Below the pieces are notes generated by a model. That model saw nothing but the letters and a program-made list of their open reading frames with translations, made no database searches and had not been told where the DNA came from. From Nitrospira sp. Ga0074138 (GTDB lineage Bacteria > Nitrospirota > Nitrospiria > Nitrospirales > Nitrospiraceae), in NCBI GenBank assembly GCA_001464735.1, contig LNDU01000061.1, forward strand, positions 62,001 to 126,000: a stretch of 64,000 nucleotides of DNA, in the 5' to 3' direction. Made by a program: the position numbers and the translations under genes. Within the stretch, counting starts at the first letter, position 1. Every line of letters starts with the position of its first letter. Of the stretch, positions 56,773 to 64,000 are shown in pieces.

Positions 56773-57684
56773 ATGCAACCTTTCTCTATTCGTCATGGGA
56801 AAGCACTCGTGGAACAGCGCATTCGAGTCACAATGAAGGACCGCTTGCGCCAGCGCTTATGGCTAACGGTACAAAAATACAATGAAACATATTGGTACCA
56901 GCCAGACCCCTCAGACAGTTGGACTTCACAAACGAGCATTGCGGAGCAGACCGAGTTAAAGCTGAAGCGGCTTCTCGGCTTTCCAGAGCTTAAGGCACGT
57001 GCTACAGAAGATGCAGTAGGGCTTGAGGGGTACTTCATGAAAGGGTATCCCTCATGCGCACTTGAAACAATTGAACAGTTTGCGGAAGAGCTGTCCACAT
57101 TTGGGGAGCATGGTTATGGTAAGGGTCAGGCGGAACATTTCCAAGCAGAAGTTAATGAAGCGATGATGGACTTTGAATGCCCCTGGCGCCTTTCGGATGG
57201 ACGGTTTTTTCAGATCGATGCTGAGTTCTTTCAAGCTGAAATCATTCAAAAGGGTGAAGATATCTTGAGAGAGAAAGGATTTGAGGGTGCACACGATGAG
57301 TTTCGAGAGGCTCGTGAAGACCTCTCAGACGGAAAGACTAAAGATGTGATCTTAAAGGCATTCAAGAGCTTCGAGAGCACGTTAAAGACCGTGCTCAATC
57401 AGCATAGTGGGGATATCACAGACCTGCTTCGGATGTTCCGAGAGAAGAGCTTCTTGGATGATATCCCAGAAGCTTCAGCAAAGGCAGTCAGCAAGACAGT
57501 ACTTGGATCGCTGGCAACGCTTCGGAATGAACTGGCGGGACATGGGCAGGGAAATGCAGTTCTAGAAGTACCCCGTCATTACGCCGTCTTAGCAATTCAT
57601 CTAGCTGGCTCTTTGAATCAATTTGTTCTAGATCAATACCTAAGAAAACAGTCACACCCCACAGCGGTGTTTCCTGGCAAATAA
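56773..57684 (+). CDS. Abi_C / HEPN-like protein (candidate abortive-infection RNase)
   Basis: 303 residues from ATG 56773, with GGAGG 8-12 nt upstream. The N-terminal two-thirds is mostly helical and charged with no named motif (DRLRQRLWLTVQKYNETYWY, KGEDILREKGFEGAHDEFRE). The C-terminal part, LGSLATLRNELAGHGQGN, then VPRHYAVLAIHLAGSLNQFV, matches the Abi_C type with the HEPN Rx4-6H motif (RNELAGH). Members of this family are found in phage-defence and conflict loci. It stands between a Fic remnant and a methyltransferase, not in an operon. Low GC compared with its neighbours suggests transfer. Confidence 0.72.
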   Translation: MQPFSIRHGKALVEQRIRVTMKDRLRQRLWLTVQKYNETYWYQPDPSDSWTSQTSIAEQTELKLKRLLGFPELKARATEDAVGLEGYFMKGYPSCALETIEQFAEELSTFGEHGYGKGQAEHFQAEVNEAMMDFECPWRLSDGRFFQIDAEFFQAEIIQKGEDILREKGFEGAHDEFREAREDLSDGKTKDVILKAFKSFESTLKTVLNQHSGDITDLLRMFREKSFLDDIPEASAKAVSKTVLGSLATLRNELAGHGQGNAVLEVPRHYAVLAIHLAGSLNQFVLDQYLRKQSHPTAVFPGK

Positions 57685-57828
57685 CAATATGCGGCGGAAT
57701 GAGGAAATGGTGTCATGGACCATTCTCTGGCTAGACTCCCCTCCCCCATCGTATTTGCCCCCTCTTCGCCTCTGCCATTTAGGATGGCGCTGGCATCACC
57801 CCGAGTAGCCACTCATTGAGGGATTCGC

Positions 57829-58473
57829 ATGGATGCAAGCTTTTGGCACAACCGATGGCAGACGAACCAGACTGGATGGCACGAGCGCGACGTTAACCCG
57901 CTACTGATCGCTCATTTCCCTTTGCTAAACGTGGCTTCGGGCAGTCGTGTGTTTGTGCCGCTCTGCGGGAAGTCACTCGACCTCGGCTGGCTCCTGTCTC
58001 GCGGCTATGCGGTCGCTGGTGCGGAACTGAGTGAACTGGCTGTGACGCAGCTCTTTGCGGAGCTGGGCATGGAACCAACCATCTCAGAAGTCGGAAAGCA
58101 CAAACACTTTCACGGAGAGAAGATCGATATCTTCGTGGGCGATCTCTTTGACCTATCGCGCGAGATGCTTGGTCCCGTTGACGCGGTCTATGACCGAGCC
58201 GCGCTGGTTGCGCTACCGGAAGCGATGCGAGCGCAGTACACGGCGCATCTCAAATCCCTCACAGCCTTGGCGCCCCAACTCGTCATTGGCTATGAGTACG
58301 ACCAGACCGTCGTACCAGGCCCTCCATTTTCCGTCACCCCCGATGAGCTCCATCGCCATTACAGCGACGCCTACACCCTCACGCCGCTGGCCCGTGTGGA
58401 TGTCCCTGGTGGGCTCAAGGGCAAGTGCCCAGCGACAGAACATGTCTGGCGGTTGGAGAAACTACCAGGCTAA
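57829..58473 (+). CDS. tpm: Thiopurine S-methyltransferase family protein
   Basis: 214 residues. Begins FWHNRWQTNQTGWHERDVNP, the TPMT start. VFVPLCGKSLDLGWLLSRGY is the SAM motif; GAELSELAVTQLFAEL and DAVYDRAALVALPEAMRAQY follow, with PPFSVTPDELHRHY late. The family methylates thiopurines, and in bacteria also selenium or tellurium compounds. Single gene, converging with the desaturase. Start has only a weak ribosome site. Confidence 0.9.
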   Translation: MDASFWHNRWQTNQTGWHERDVNPLLIAHFPLLNVASGSRVFVPLCGKSLDLGWLLSRGYAVAGAELSELAVTQLFAELGMEPTISEVGKHKHFHGEKIDIFVGDLFDLSREMLGPVDAVYDRAALVALPEAMRAQYTAHLKSLTALAPQLVIGYEYDQTVVPGPPFSVTPDELHRHYSDAYTLTPLARVDVPGGLKGKCPATEHVWRLEKLPG

Positions 58474-58555
58474 CAGCTTTGTGAACTTCAAAACATCGGA
58501 GAGAGGATAACTTAGAAATCGCGAGTTGCAATTGATCAGGAAGAACTTCTCCGCT

Positions 58556-59299
58556 TTAGACCCCGATGGCCATGCGGACCGGATGAACGGTTTCCTGAAT
58601 GCCGTACAGCCCTGTCGATTCCACCTGCTCGGGATCAACATGCGTCCCGAACAGCCGATCCCATATCGTAAACAAGACCCCAAAATTTGCCCCGGCCCTT
58701 CCAATCTCTTTCAGGTGATGTACCCGATGATAGCGTGGCGTGACAAAGAACCACTCCAGTTTTCTCGATTGCCAGGTCACGTTCATATGCATCCAGTTAT
58801 TGGTCAGGATCATCAGATAGGAATAAAGTGGAAAGAAGAGTGATGGCACTGGTTTGAGGAGCGGAAATGCCAGCAGATATGGAATGCTGGCGAGGACGAC
58901 TTGCGGAAAACTCGCCCGGATACCGGCCAGCCAGTAGAGCTCCGTCGGCGAATGGTGCCAGCGATGGATCGGCCAGACCCACGGCATATGCCAGAGCCGA
59001 TGCATCCAGTAGGCCAATCCGTCGAGGACGAGCAAGAAGACTACGAGCTTAAAAGCGAACGGCAGCGCCCGCCAATGCCAGTAGGAGTAATGCGGAAATG
59101 GGATTCGACTCGTCACCTGTGTGGCAAAAACAAAGAAGACCTGATACGTCGTGAGGGCCGCTACATCCTGCGCAAGTACCTGGCTATACGGGAACTGACG
59201 CGTGGGCCACCAATATTCTGCCGCGAAAAAGAGCAGGCCGATTCCCCAATAGATGGCGATCCCTTCCCACGCAAACGCATTAGCAAGCGAGTCGAGCAT
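58556..59299 (-). CDS. Sterol desaturase / fatty-acid hydroxylase family protein (intact paralogue)
   Basis: 247 residues, membrane di-iron enzyme. Four hydrophobic segments surround the His boxes HRLWHMP, HRWHH, HMNVTWQ and HRVHH. Ends DRLFGTHVDPEQVE ... VRMAIGV. It aligns without gaps, from ALPFAFKLVVFLLVLD to LPLPVRVLCYFVIAD, with the gene split by the IS at 36-38 kb. The substrate is unknown; lipids or hopanoid precursors are typical. It converges with tpm. Confidence 0.88.
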   Translation of the reverse strand: MLDSLANAFAWEGIAIYWGIGLLFFAAEYWWPTRQFPYSQVLAQDVAALTTYQVFFVFATQVTSRIPFPHYSYWHWRALPFAFKLVVFLLVLDGLAYWMHRLWHMPWVWPIHRWHHSPTELYWLAGIRASFPQVVLASIPYLLAFPLLKPVPSLFFPLYSYLMILTNNWMHMNVTWQSRKLEWFFVTPRYHRVHHLKEIGRAGANFGVLFTIWDRLFGTHVDPEQVESTGLYGIQETVHPVRMAIGV

Positions 59300-59568
59300 C
59301 GTGACAACTTAGGACACATATCCCCGAAGGACGACCGAGAACGGCAAGACAAGAGGATCGCTTAACATGAAGGCACCGGTCAACTCGGCAAAGGGCCCCT
59401 GTTCGCCCTCCTATGGGGGGATCTGGCTGTAAGACGTGGGCCTCCCTGACCGATGTCGGGAAGCTTGCAGGTCGGAATTGTGTGGTGGCGACGGGTAAGA
59501 GACGAACGGCACGTGTCCTGGAACCGGTTCAGCGCGAGTTCTTCGTGGTCGACAACAGGGCCAGGAAG

Positions 59569-60660
59569 CTACACGTTAAATCTGAAGTACACGATATCTG
59601 CTTCTTTGATGACGTAATCCTTACCTTCCAGGCGGAATAACCCTTTCTCCTTCACCTTCGCCTCCGACCCACAGGCCAGCAGGTCATCGTAGTGGTAGAC
59701 CTCGGCACGGATGAAGCCGCGTTCCATATCGGAGTGGATTTTTCCGGCGGCTTGTGGTGCTTTCATCCCCTTAGGGATGGGCCAAGCGCGAGATTCGACT
59801 TCGCCGGCAGTGAAGAAGGTAATCAAGTCCAGTAATGTGTAGGCTTCGCGTGTCAGTCGGACCAGCCCCGATTCGGTCAGCCCGAGTTCTTTCAGGAAGT
59901 CCGCCCGCTCGCTGTCCGGCAGCGAGGAAAGTTCCGCTTCGAGTTGTCCGCAGATCGTCACGACGCGGGCACCACGCTTCTCGGCAAAGTCGCGCACCGT
60001 CTTGACCATCGCGTCATCCGCGTTCTTCCCTTCGGATACGTTCGCAAGAAAGAGGACCGGCTTGGCGGATAGCAGCTGACATTCGGTGAGGATGACCCGT
60101 TCCTCAGCCGTGTAGGGCAGGTTGCCTAACCATTCGCCTTTGTCCAGCTGACCGATGAGCCTGGTGAGAAACTCCACTTCGAATGCAGCTTTTTTATCTC
60201 CAGCCCTCACTTTTTTCTCGGTTTTCTGCTTCCGCCGATCGAGCGTCTCCAGATCGGACAACATCAGTTCAGTTTCGATCACGCCGATATCCCGGAGCGG
60301 GTCGACCCCGCCGCTGACATGGACGACATCGGTGCCTTGGAAACAACGGACCACATGCAGCAACGCATCGACTTCACGGATATGGCCGAGGAATTGATTG
60401 CCCAATCCTTCGCCTTTACTGGCTCCTTCCACGAGCCCGGCGATGTCGCGCACTTCCAGCGTGCTGTAGGTGGTTTTCTTCGAAGCGAAGATCTCGGTTA
60501 GCTTAATGAGACGAGCGTCCGGGACCAAGGCAATGCCGGTGTTCGGATCGACTGTTGCAAACGGATAATTAGCCGCCAAGGCGCCGCTGCCGGTCAATGC
60601 ATTGAAAACTGTCGTCTTGCCGACGTTCGGCAACCCGATCATGCCGCAACAAAGACCCAT
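59569..60660 (-). CDS. ychF: Redox-regulated ATPase/GTPase YchF
   Basis: 363 residues. An Obg-family P-loop nucleotidase associated with ribosomes. G1 is GLPNVGKTTVFNALTG, G3 is EVRDIAGLVEGASKGEGLGN, and FLANVSEG replaces the usual NKxD, as normal for YchF (ATP rather than GTP). The C-terminal TGS-like domain is DLITFFTAGEVESRAWPIPK and GFIRAEVYHYDDLL. Starts at ATG 60660, adjacent to the pth stop. Confidence 0.97.
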   Translation of the reverse strand: MGLCCGMIGLPNVGKTTVFNALTGSGALAANYPFATVDPNTGIALVPDARLIKLTEIFASKKTTYSTLEVRDIAGLVEGASKGEGLGNQFLGHIREVDALLHVVRCFQGTDVVHVSGGVDPLRDIGVIETELMLSDLETLDRRKQKTEKKVRAGDKKAAFEVEFLTRLIGQLDKGEWLGNLPYTAEERVILTECQLLSAKPVLFLANVSEGKNADDAMVKTVRDFAEKRGARVVTICGQLEAELSSLPDSERADFLKELGLTESGLVRLTREAYTLLDLITFFTAGEVESRAWPIPKGMKAPQAAGKIHSDMERGFIRAEVYHYDDLLACGSEAKVKEKGLFRLEGKDYVIKEADIVYFRFNV

Positions 60661-61254
60661 TTATGTCGTCCCCTCCCCTTCGTCCACGACCTTCTCTCTG
60701 ATATTAAACTGATTCATCGCGACATCCGCTCCCCGGTGAATCAAACATTCCAATGCATCGACAGCTCGTCCCAGACAAGGCTCAATGATGGCCATCTCAT
60801 CCTGAGTCACCCGCTCCAATACATAATCGGCAGAATTCTGACCAGGCGCGGGCCGACCGATTCCAATTTTCAATCGGATGAATTCTGGAGTCCCGAGTGC
60901 CTCTATGATGGATTTGATCCCGTTGTGTCCCCCATGGCCACCAGATAGCTTGATCCTCAGCCGCCCTGGCTCCAAATCCAGATCGTCGTGTATGACAATG
61001 AGTTCGTTGGGGGTGAGCTCGAATTCGCGGAAGAGGCCTTTCAAGGGAGGGCCGGTCACATTCATCCAGTCGAGCAAGCCAGCCAGCTCGATCAATTCCC
61101 CTCCGAGTCGCCCAGATCCCCGCTGCGCGGTCCCACGCGGCGAGAGTCGGATCGACCATCGAGCGGCGGCCCGCTCGATGGCCCACATGCCGACATTGTG
61201 GCGAGTCTGGGCATAGGCTTTGCCAGGATTGCCCAGTCCAACGAGCAGACGCAA
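60661..61254 (-). CDS. pth: Peptidyl-tRNA hydrolase
   Basis: 197 residues. Frees peptidyl-tRNA from stalled translation. LLVGLGNPGKAYAQTRHNVG is the start with the catalytic His in TRHNVGMW. FRLKIGIGRPAPGQNSADYV and DLDLEPGRLRIKLSGGHGGH (HDDLDL block) are conserved. It lies between rplY (2 bp) and ychF, the common pth-ychF order. Typical length. Confidence 0.97.
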   Translation of the reverse strand: MRLLVGLGNPGKAYAQTRHNVGMWAIERAAARWSIRLSPRGTAQRGSGRLGGELIELAGLLDWMNVTGPPLKGLFREFELTPNELIVIHDDLDLEPGRLRIKLSGGHGGHNGIKSIIEALGTPEFIRLKIGIGRPAPGQNSADYVLERVTQDEMAIIEPCLGRAVDALECLIHRGADVAMNQFNIREKVVDEGEGTT

Positions 61255-61256
61255 CG

Positions 61257-62039
61257 TTACTTCTTCTTTTCAGCTTCTTTCTTGTCAGCCTTCGGAGCCG
61301 CGGCAGCTTCTTTCTTCTCGCCACCCTTGGCATCACCGGCAGGCGCAGCCGCTCCAGCCTTGGCCGGTTCAGCACCCGCAGCGCCTTCAGCTCCTACTTC
61401 CTTACCTTTCGCCACGACTTCGGGTTCGCCCGCCGCTCCCACACCGCTGGTGAGCAAGGCTTCGAGTTTGGCATCCGACATCGGTGCCGCGACACTGACC
61501 ACCATTTGATCAGCATCATCCAGGAAACGGACACCTTCACGCGCCCCAAGTTCCTTCACATGGATGCCGCTGGCGATAGTCAAAGGAGAGGCATCGACCT
61601 CGATGTAATCGGGCAATGCAGCAGGAAGACACTCGACCTGTACGTCGCGCATGTTGTGGTGCAGCACTCCACCTTCCTTCACACCGGCTGGAACACCACC
61701 AATGATCTTGATCGGAACTTTCACTCTGATCGGCTTGCTCATGGAAATCTCAAAGAGGTCCGCGTGGAGGACAGCCCCGGTCACCGGATCGACTTGATAG
61801 TCACGCAAGAGCGCGGTACGATTCGGCTTGGACTTAGCACCATTCACCGTGAGCGAGATCAACGCGGTACTGCCCGCATGCGACTTTAAAATCTTGATCA
61901 ATTCCTCAGGGTTGACAGTCAACAACAGACAGTCCCCCTGTCCGTAGAGCACGGCCGGAATTTTCCCTGCCCGCCGCATCGACCGTGCAGCTCCCTTGCC
62001 CGCCTGTTCTCTCACGGCCACTGTTAAATCGAATTTCAT
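61257..62039 (-). CDS. rplY: 50S ribosomal protein L25 (general stress protein CTC type)
   Basis: 260 residues from ATG 62039, preceded by GGAGG; the ATG 33 bp further up has no such site. N-terminal L25 domain: LTVAVREQAGKGAARSMRRA and GKIPAVLYGQG bind 5S rRNA. The CTC domain follows (ISMSKPIRVKVPIKIIGGVP, EVDASPLTIASGIHVKELGA). The last ~60 residues are an Ala/Lys/Glu-rich disordered tail (AEPAKAGAAAPAGDAKGGEK), longer than in most relatives. Upstream of pth. Confidence 0.95.
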   Translation of the reverse strand: MKFDLTVAVREQAGKGAARSMRRAGKIPAVLYGQGDCLLLTVNPEELIKILKSHAGSTALISLTVNGAKSKPNRTALLRDYQVDPVTGAVLHADLFEISMSKPIRVKVPIKIIGGVPAGVKEGGVLHHNMRDVQVECLPAALPDYIEVDASPLTIASGIHVKELGAREGVRFLDDADQMVVSVAAPMSDAKLEALLTSGVGAAGEPEVVAKGKEVGAEGAAGAEPAKAGAAAPAGDAKGGEKKEAAAAPKADKKEAEKKK

Positions 62040-62090
62040 GATCTTCCTCCGTCTCCTCGACTGCTCGCGCAAGACCCAGTCCCGACTGGG

Positions 62091-63032
62091 CTACGCAAAT
62101 AATGAACTCACCGACTCATCTTCATGGATCCGTCTGATGGCTTCGCCTAAGAGAGACGCCACCGACAACTGATGCAACTTCGGACAGGCCAACTCTTTTC
62201 CTCGCAGCGGAATCGTGTTGGTCACTACGACTTGGGACAGACAGGACGTCTGTAACCGTTCCAGCGCCGGCCCGGACAGCACAGCGTGCGTGCAGGCCGT
62301 GATCACCTCTCGAGCACCATGATCAAGACAAGCCTGAGCCCCCTGAACAATGGTGCCTGCTGTATCGATCATGTCATCGAGGAGCAACACACTCTTCCCT
62401 TGCACATCTCCGATGATGTTCATGATTTGCGCTTGGTTCGGGCCTTCACGTCGCTTGTCGATGATCGCTAGGTTCGCCTGAAGGCGCTTGGCAAATGCCC
62501 TGGCCCGCTCCACGCCCCCTGCATCGGGCGAGACGACGACCAGATCCACGATTTTTTTCTTCACAATGTAGTCCAGCAACACTGGAAGGGCGTACAAGTG
62601 ATCGACCGGCACGTTGAAAAATCCCTGGATCTGCCCGGCATGAAGATCCATTGAGAGCACACGATCGGCTCCGGCCGTCGTAATCAAGTCAGCAACGAGC
62701 TTCGCCGTGATCGGAACGCGTGGTTGGTCCTTGCGGTCCTGACGAGCATATCCGAAATAAGGCACAACGGCAGTGATACGATTGGCCGACGAACGTTTCA
62801 ACGCATCGATGATGATCAACAACTCCATCAAGGAATCGTTGACCGGTTGACAACAGGACTGCACAACGAACACGTCGGCGCCACGCACATTTTCGTCGAT
62901 CTTGACCCGAATTTCCCCATCACTGAACGACGAAACCGTCGCTTCACCTAGCTTCTGTCCCAAATACGCTGCGATCTCTTGGGCAAGCGAAAGATTGGCG
63001 TTGCCAGAGAAAATTTTTAGTTCTCTGTTCAT
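62091..63032 (-). CDS. prs: Ribose-phosphate pyrophosphokinase
   Basis: 313 residues from ATG 63032 ([20 protein letters not shown]), matching the family length; the longer frame adds 44 non-conserved residues. [40 protein letters not shown] and [20 protein letters not shown] hold the ATP and ribose-5-phosphate sites. [17 protein letters not shown] is the PRPP motif. It makes PRPP for nucleotides, His and Trp. Lies 51 bp upstream of rplY. Confidence 0.97.
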   Translation of the reverse strand: MNRELKIFSGNANLSLAQEIAAYLGQKLGEATVSSFSDGEIRVKIDENVRGADVFVVQSCCQPVNDSLMELLIIIDALKRSSANRITAVVPYFGYARQDRKDQPRVPITAKLVADLITTAGADRVLSMDLHAGQIQGFFNVPVDHLYALPVLLDYIVKKKIVDLVVVSPDAGGVERARAFAKRLQANLAIIDKRREGPNQAQIMNIIGDVQGKSVLLLDDMIDTAGTIVQGAQACLDHGAREVITACTHAVLSGPALERLQTSCLSQVVVTNTIPLRGKELACPKLHQLSVASLLGEAIRRIHEDESVSSLFA

Positions 63033-63348
63033 GAAGAACGTATCCTGAACCGCCTTCTCGTTTTTCTCTAACGTGCTGGATTCTCTAGTGGTTCTTGTGC
63101 GGTGAGCGACGGTGGCCTTTGCACGCCACCTCTCATTTACTGCACACACTACCGGGGAAACCAATCAAAGGGGGGAACTTTATCGGAAATCACGGGCATC
63201 TGTCAACAAACGACTGTCGGGTGAAGCGTCTGATCTGCTCCCTGTGCATGACGACGGGTATCAGCTGGGCGCTGACGAAGCGAACCCACTCTGGTCAAGA
63301 AATAATTCGCATGTTACCCTACGTGTATAGCCACATTGGAGGGGTAGA
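63033..63348. other. 316-bp divergent spacer between prs and an exported protein
   Basis: Must hold promoters for both genes. Frames crossing it, including the N-terminal extension of prs, have no ribosome sites. No tRNA, repeat or clear operator was seen. Confidence 0.3.
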
Positions 63349-63825
63349 ATGAAGCGGAAAACCTTCCGAGATCGGTGGTCGCAAGCCTTGGTGTGGGCTG
63401 GGACTGTCGCCTGTGGCCTCTTCCCCTTCCCCACCATCGCTGAAACTCTCCAAATACCATGGGAGTGTTCTAACTACACAGGCGACGCGCAGACTCGTTG
63501 CGTGAACGCCTTCATGGAAGCACAGCAGAAAAAAATCACTGAGCTTGAAGGGAAACTCCAGGCCCAAGAGGGGACAGTCAGTCAACTCAAAAGCCAGCTC
63601 GATCGACAATCAACCGCGACGGCGGATTTGCAACGACAGCTGGTAGAACGGCCCACCACGAGCATTGTCTCAATCCCGTATTCCTATCCATACTCCTATG
63701 GCTATCCCCTCGGCCTCGGGTTGGGGTTTGGACTTCATTTTGGAAGTTCTGGGATGTATGCGTCACCCTTTTACCGTCCCTTTTGGGGCCCTCGACATTA
63801 CGGGTATTGGGGCTATGGCTGGTAA
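63349..63825 (+). CDS. Exported coiled-coil protein with Tyr/Gly/Pro-rich C-terminus
   Basis: 158 residues from ATG 63349, with GGAGGGG upstream. Signal region ALVWAGTVACGLFPFPTIAE. A short pair of cysteines (CSNYTGDAQTRC) is followed by one coiled-coil (AQQKKITELEGKLQAQEGTV, SQLKSQLDRQSTATADLQRQ). The last 50 residues are Tyr, Gly, Pro and Phe rich (SYPYSYGYPLGLGLGFGLHF), with no known domain. Probably a periplasmic or surface protein. No neighbour informs its role. Confidence 0.65.
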   Translation: MKRKTFRDRWSQALVWAGTVACGLFPFPTIAETLQIPWECSNYTGDAQTRCVNAFMEAQQKKITELEGKLQAQEGTVSQLKSQLDRQSTATADLQRQLVERPTTSIVSIPYSYPYSYGYPLGLGLGFGLHFGSSGMYASPFYRPFWGPRHYGYWGYGW

Positions 63826-64000
63826 GGTTCCCTGACTGGGGAAAACTGCAACACCCCTTCCTTTGTAAACACCAGTCACTCCTGCTCAGATCAGTCTTTT
63901 CGTTGACAAGTTGCCTCCGGCCACATAGCCTGCTACCTAGTACCCCATTAGCTACAACACCGGGTCGGCTCGACAGACAAAGAGCCACCGTCTCATGCTT

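Overview
The window is chromosomal DNA from a chemolithoautotrophic bacterium, most likely a Nitrospira-lineage (Nitrospirota) species. This is inferred from a reductive TCA (rTCA) cycle carried as two large minus-strand clusters. One holds aclB-aclA-acn-icd-frdB-frdA-sucC-sucD (20214 down to 7842). The other encodes a five-subunit 2-oxoacid:ferredoxin oxidoreductase (33239 down to 29095). ATP-citrate lyase plus a five-subunit oxidoreductase is the pattern known from Nitrospira and Hydrogenobacter. No rRNA, tRNA or CRISPR array was recognised.

Layout. 1-6.3 kb: a very long Ser/Pro/Glu-rich TPR membrane protein running off the left edge, a short secretin and a PilZ protein. 6.4-7.5 kb: an outer-membrane barrel. 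7.8-20.3 kb: the rTCA supercluster, whose spacers hold palindromic repeats. 20.4-22.5 kb: mutM, a dual-specificity phosphatase and small conserved proteins. 22.8-24.7 kb: a compact minus-strand toxin-antitoxin/HEPN island. 24.9-28.7 kb: a PstS-like binding protein with a coiled-coil membrane protein and a lipoprotein, then an Rsm22 methyltransferase. 29-33.2 kb: the ferredoxin oxidoreductase operon. 33.4-35.8 kb: an MTHFR-C domain protein, queF, apaH and DUF309. 36-38.3 kb: a sterol-desaturase gene cut in two by an IS1111/IS110 element. 38.4-42.8 kb: panB-metF-folD and a beta-propeller protein. 42.9-51.7 kb: cyclophilin, rnc, the fatty-acid cluster (fabF-acpP-fabG-fabD-fabH-plsX), rpmF, DUF177, rpsR, ssb and rpsF. 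52-56.2 kb: an imuB-dnaE2 mutagenesis cassette. 56.3-58.5 kb: a Fic remnant, an Abi_C/HEPN-like protein and a thiopurine methyltransferase. 58.6-63.8 kb: an intact desaturase paralogue, ychF, pth, rplY, prs and an exported protein.

How the genes work together. AclAB splits citrate. SucCD, FrdAB, the oxidoreductase, Icd and Acn run most of the reverse cycle, and MetF/FolD handle one-carbon units. The fatty-acid and ribosomal genes form a conventional housekeeping block.

Several genes are broken or altered: icd has a frameshift that fits a short deletion, the desaturase is split by the IS, the IS transposase is itself frameshifted, and apaH and fic remnants are present. An in-frame TAG precedes the HEPN gene of the toxin-antitoxin island. 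The most novel candidates are the IS1111 guide-RNA region, whose short matches to both element-target junctions are visible, and the TA/HEPN island with two previously unlisted small genes.
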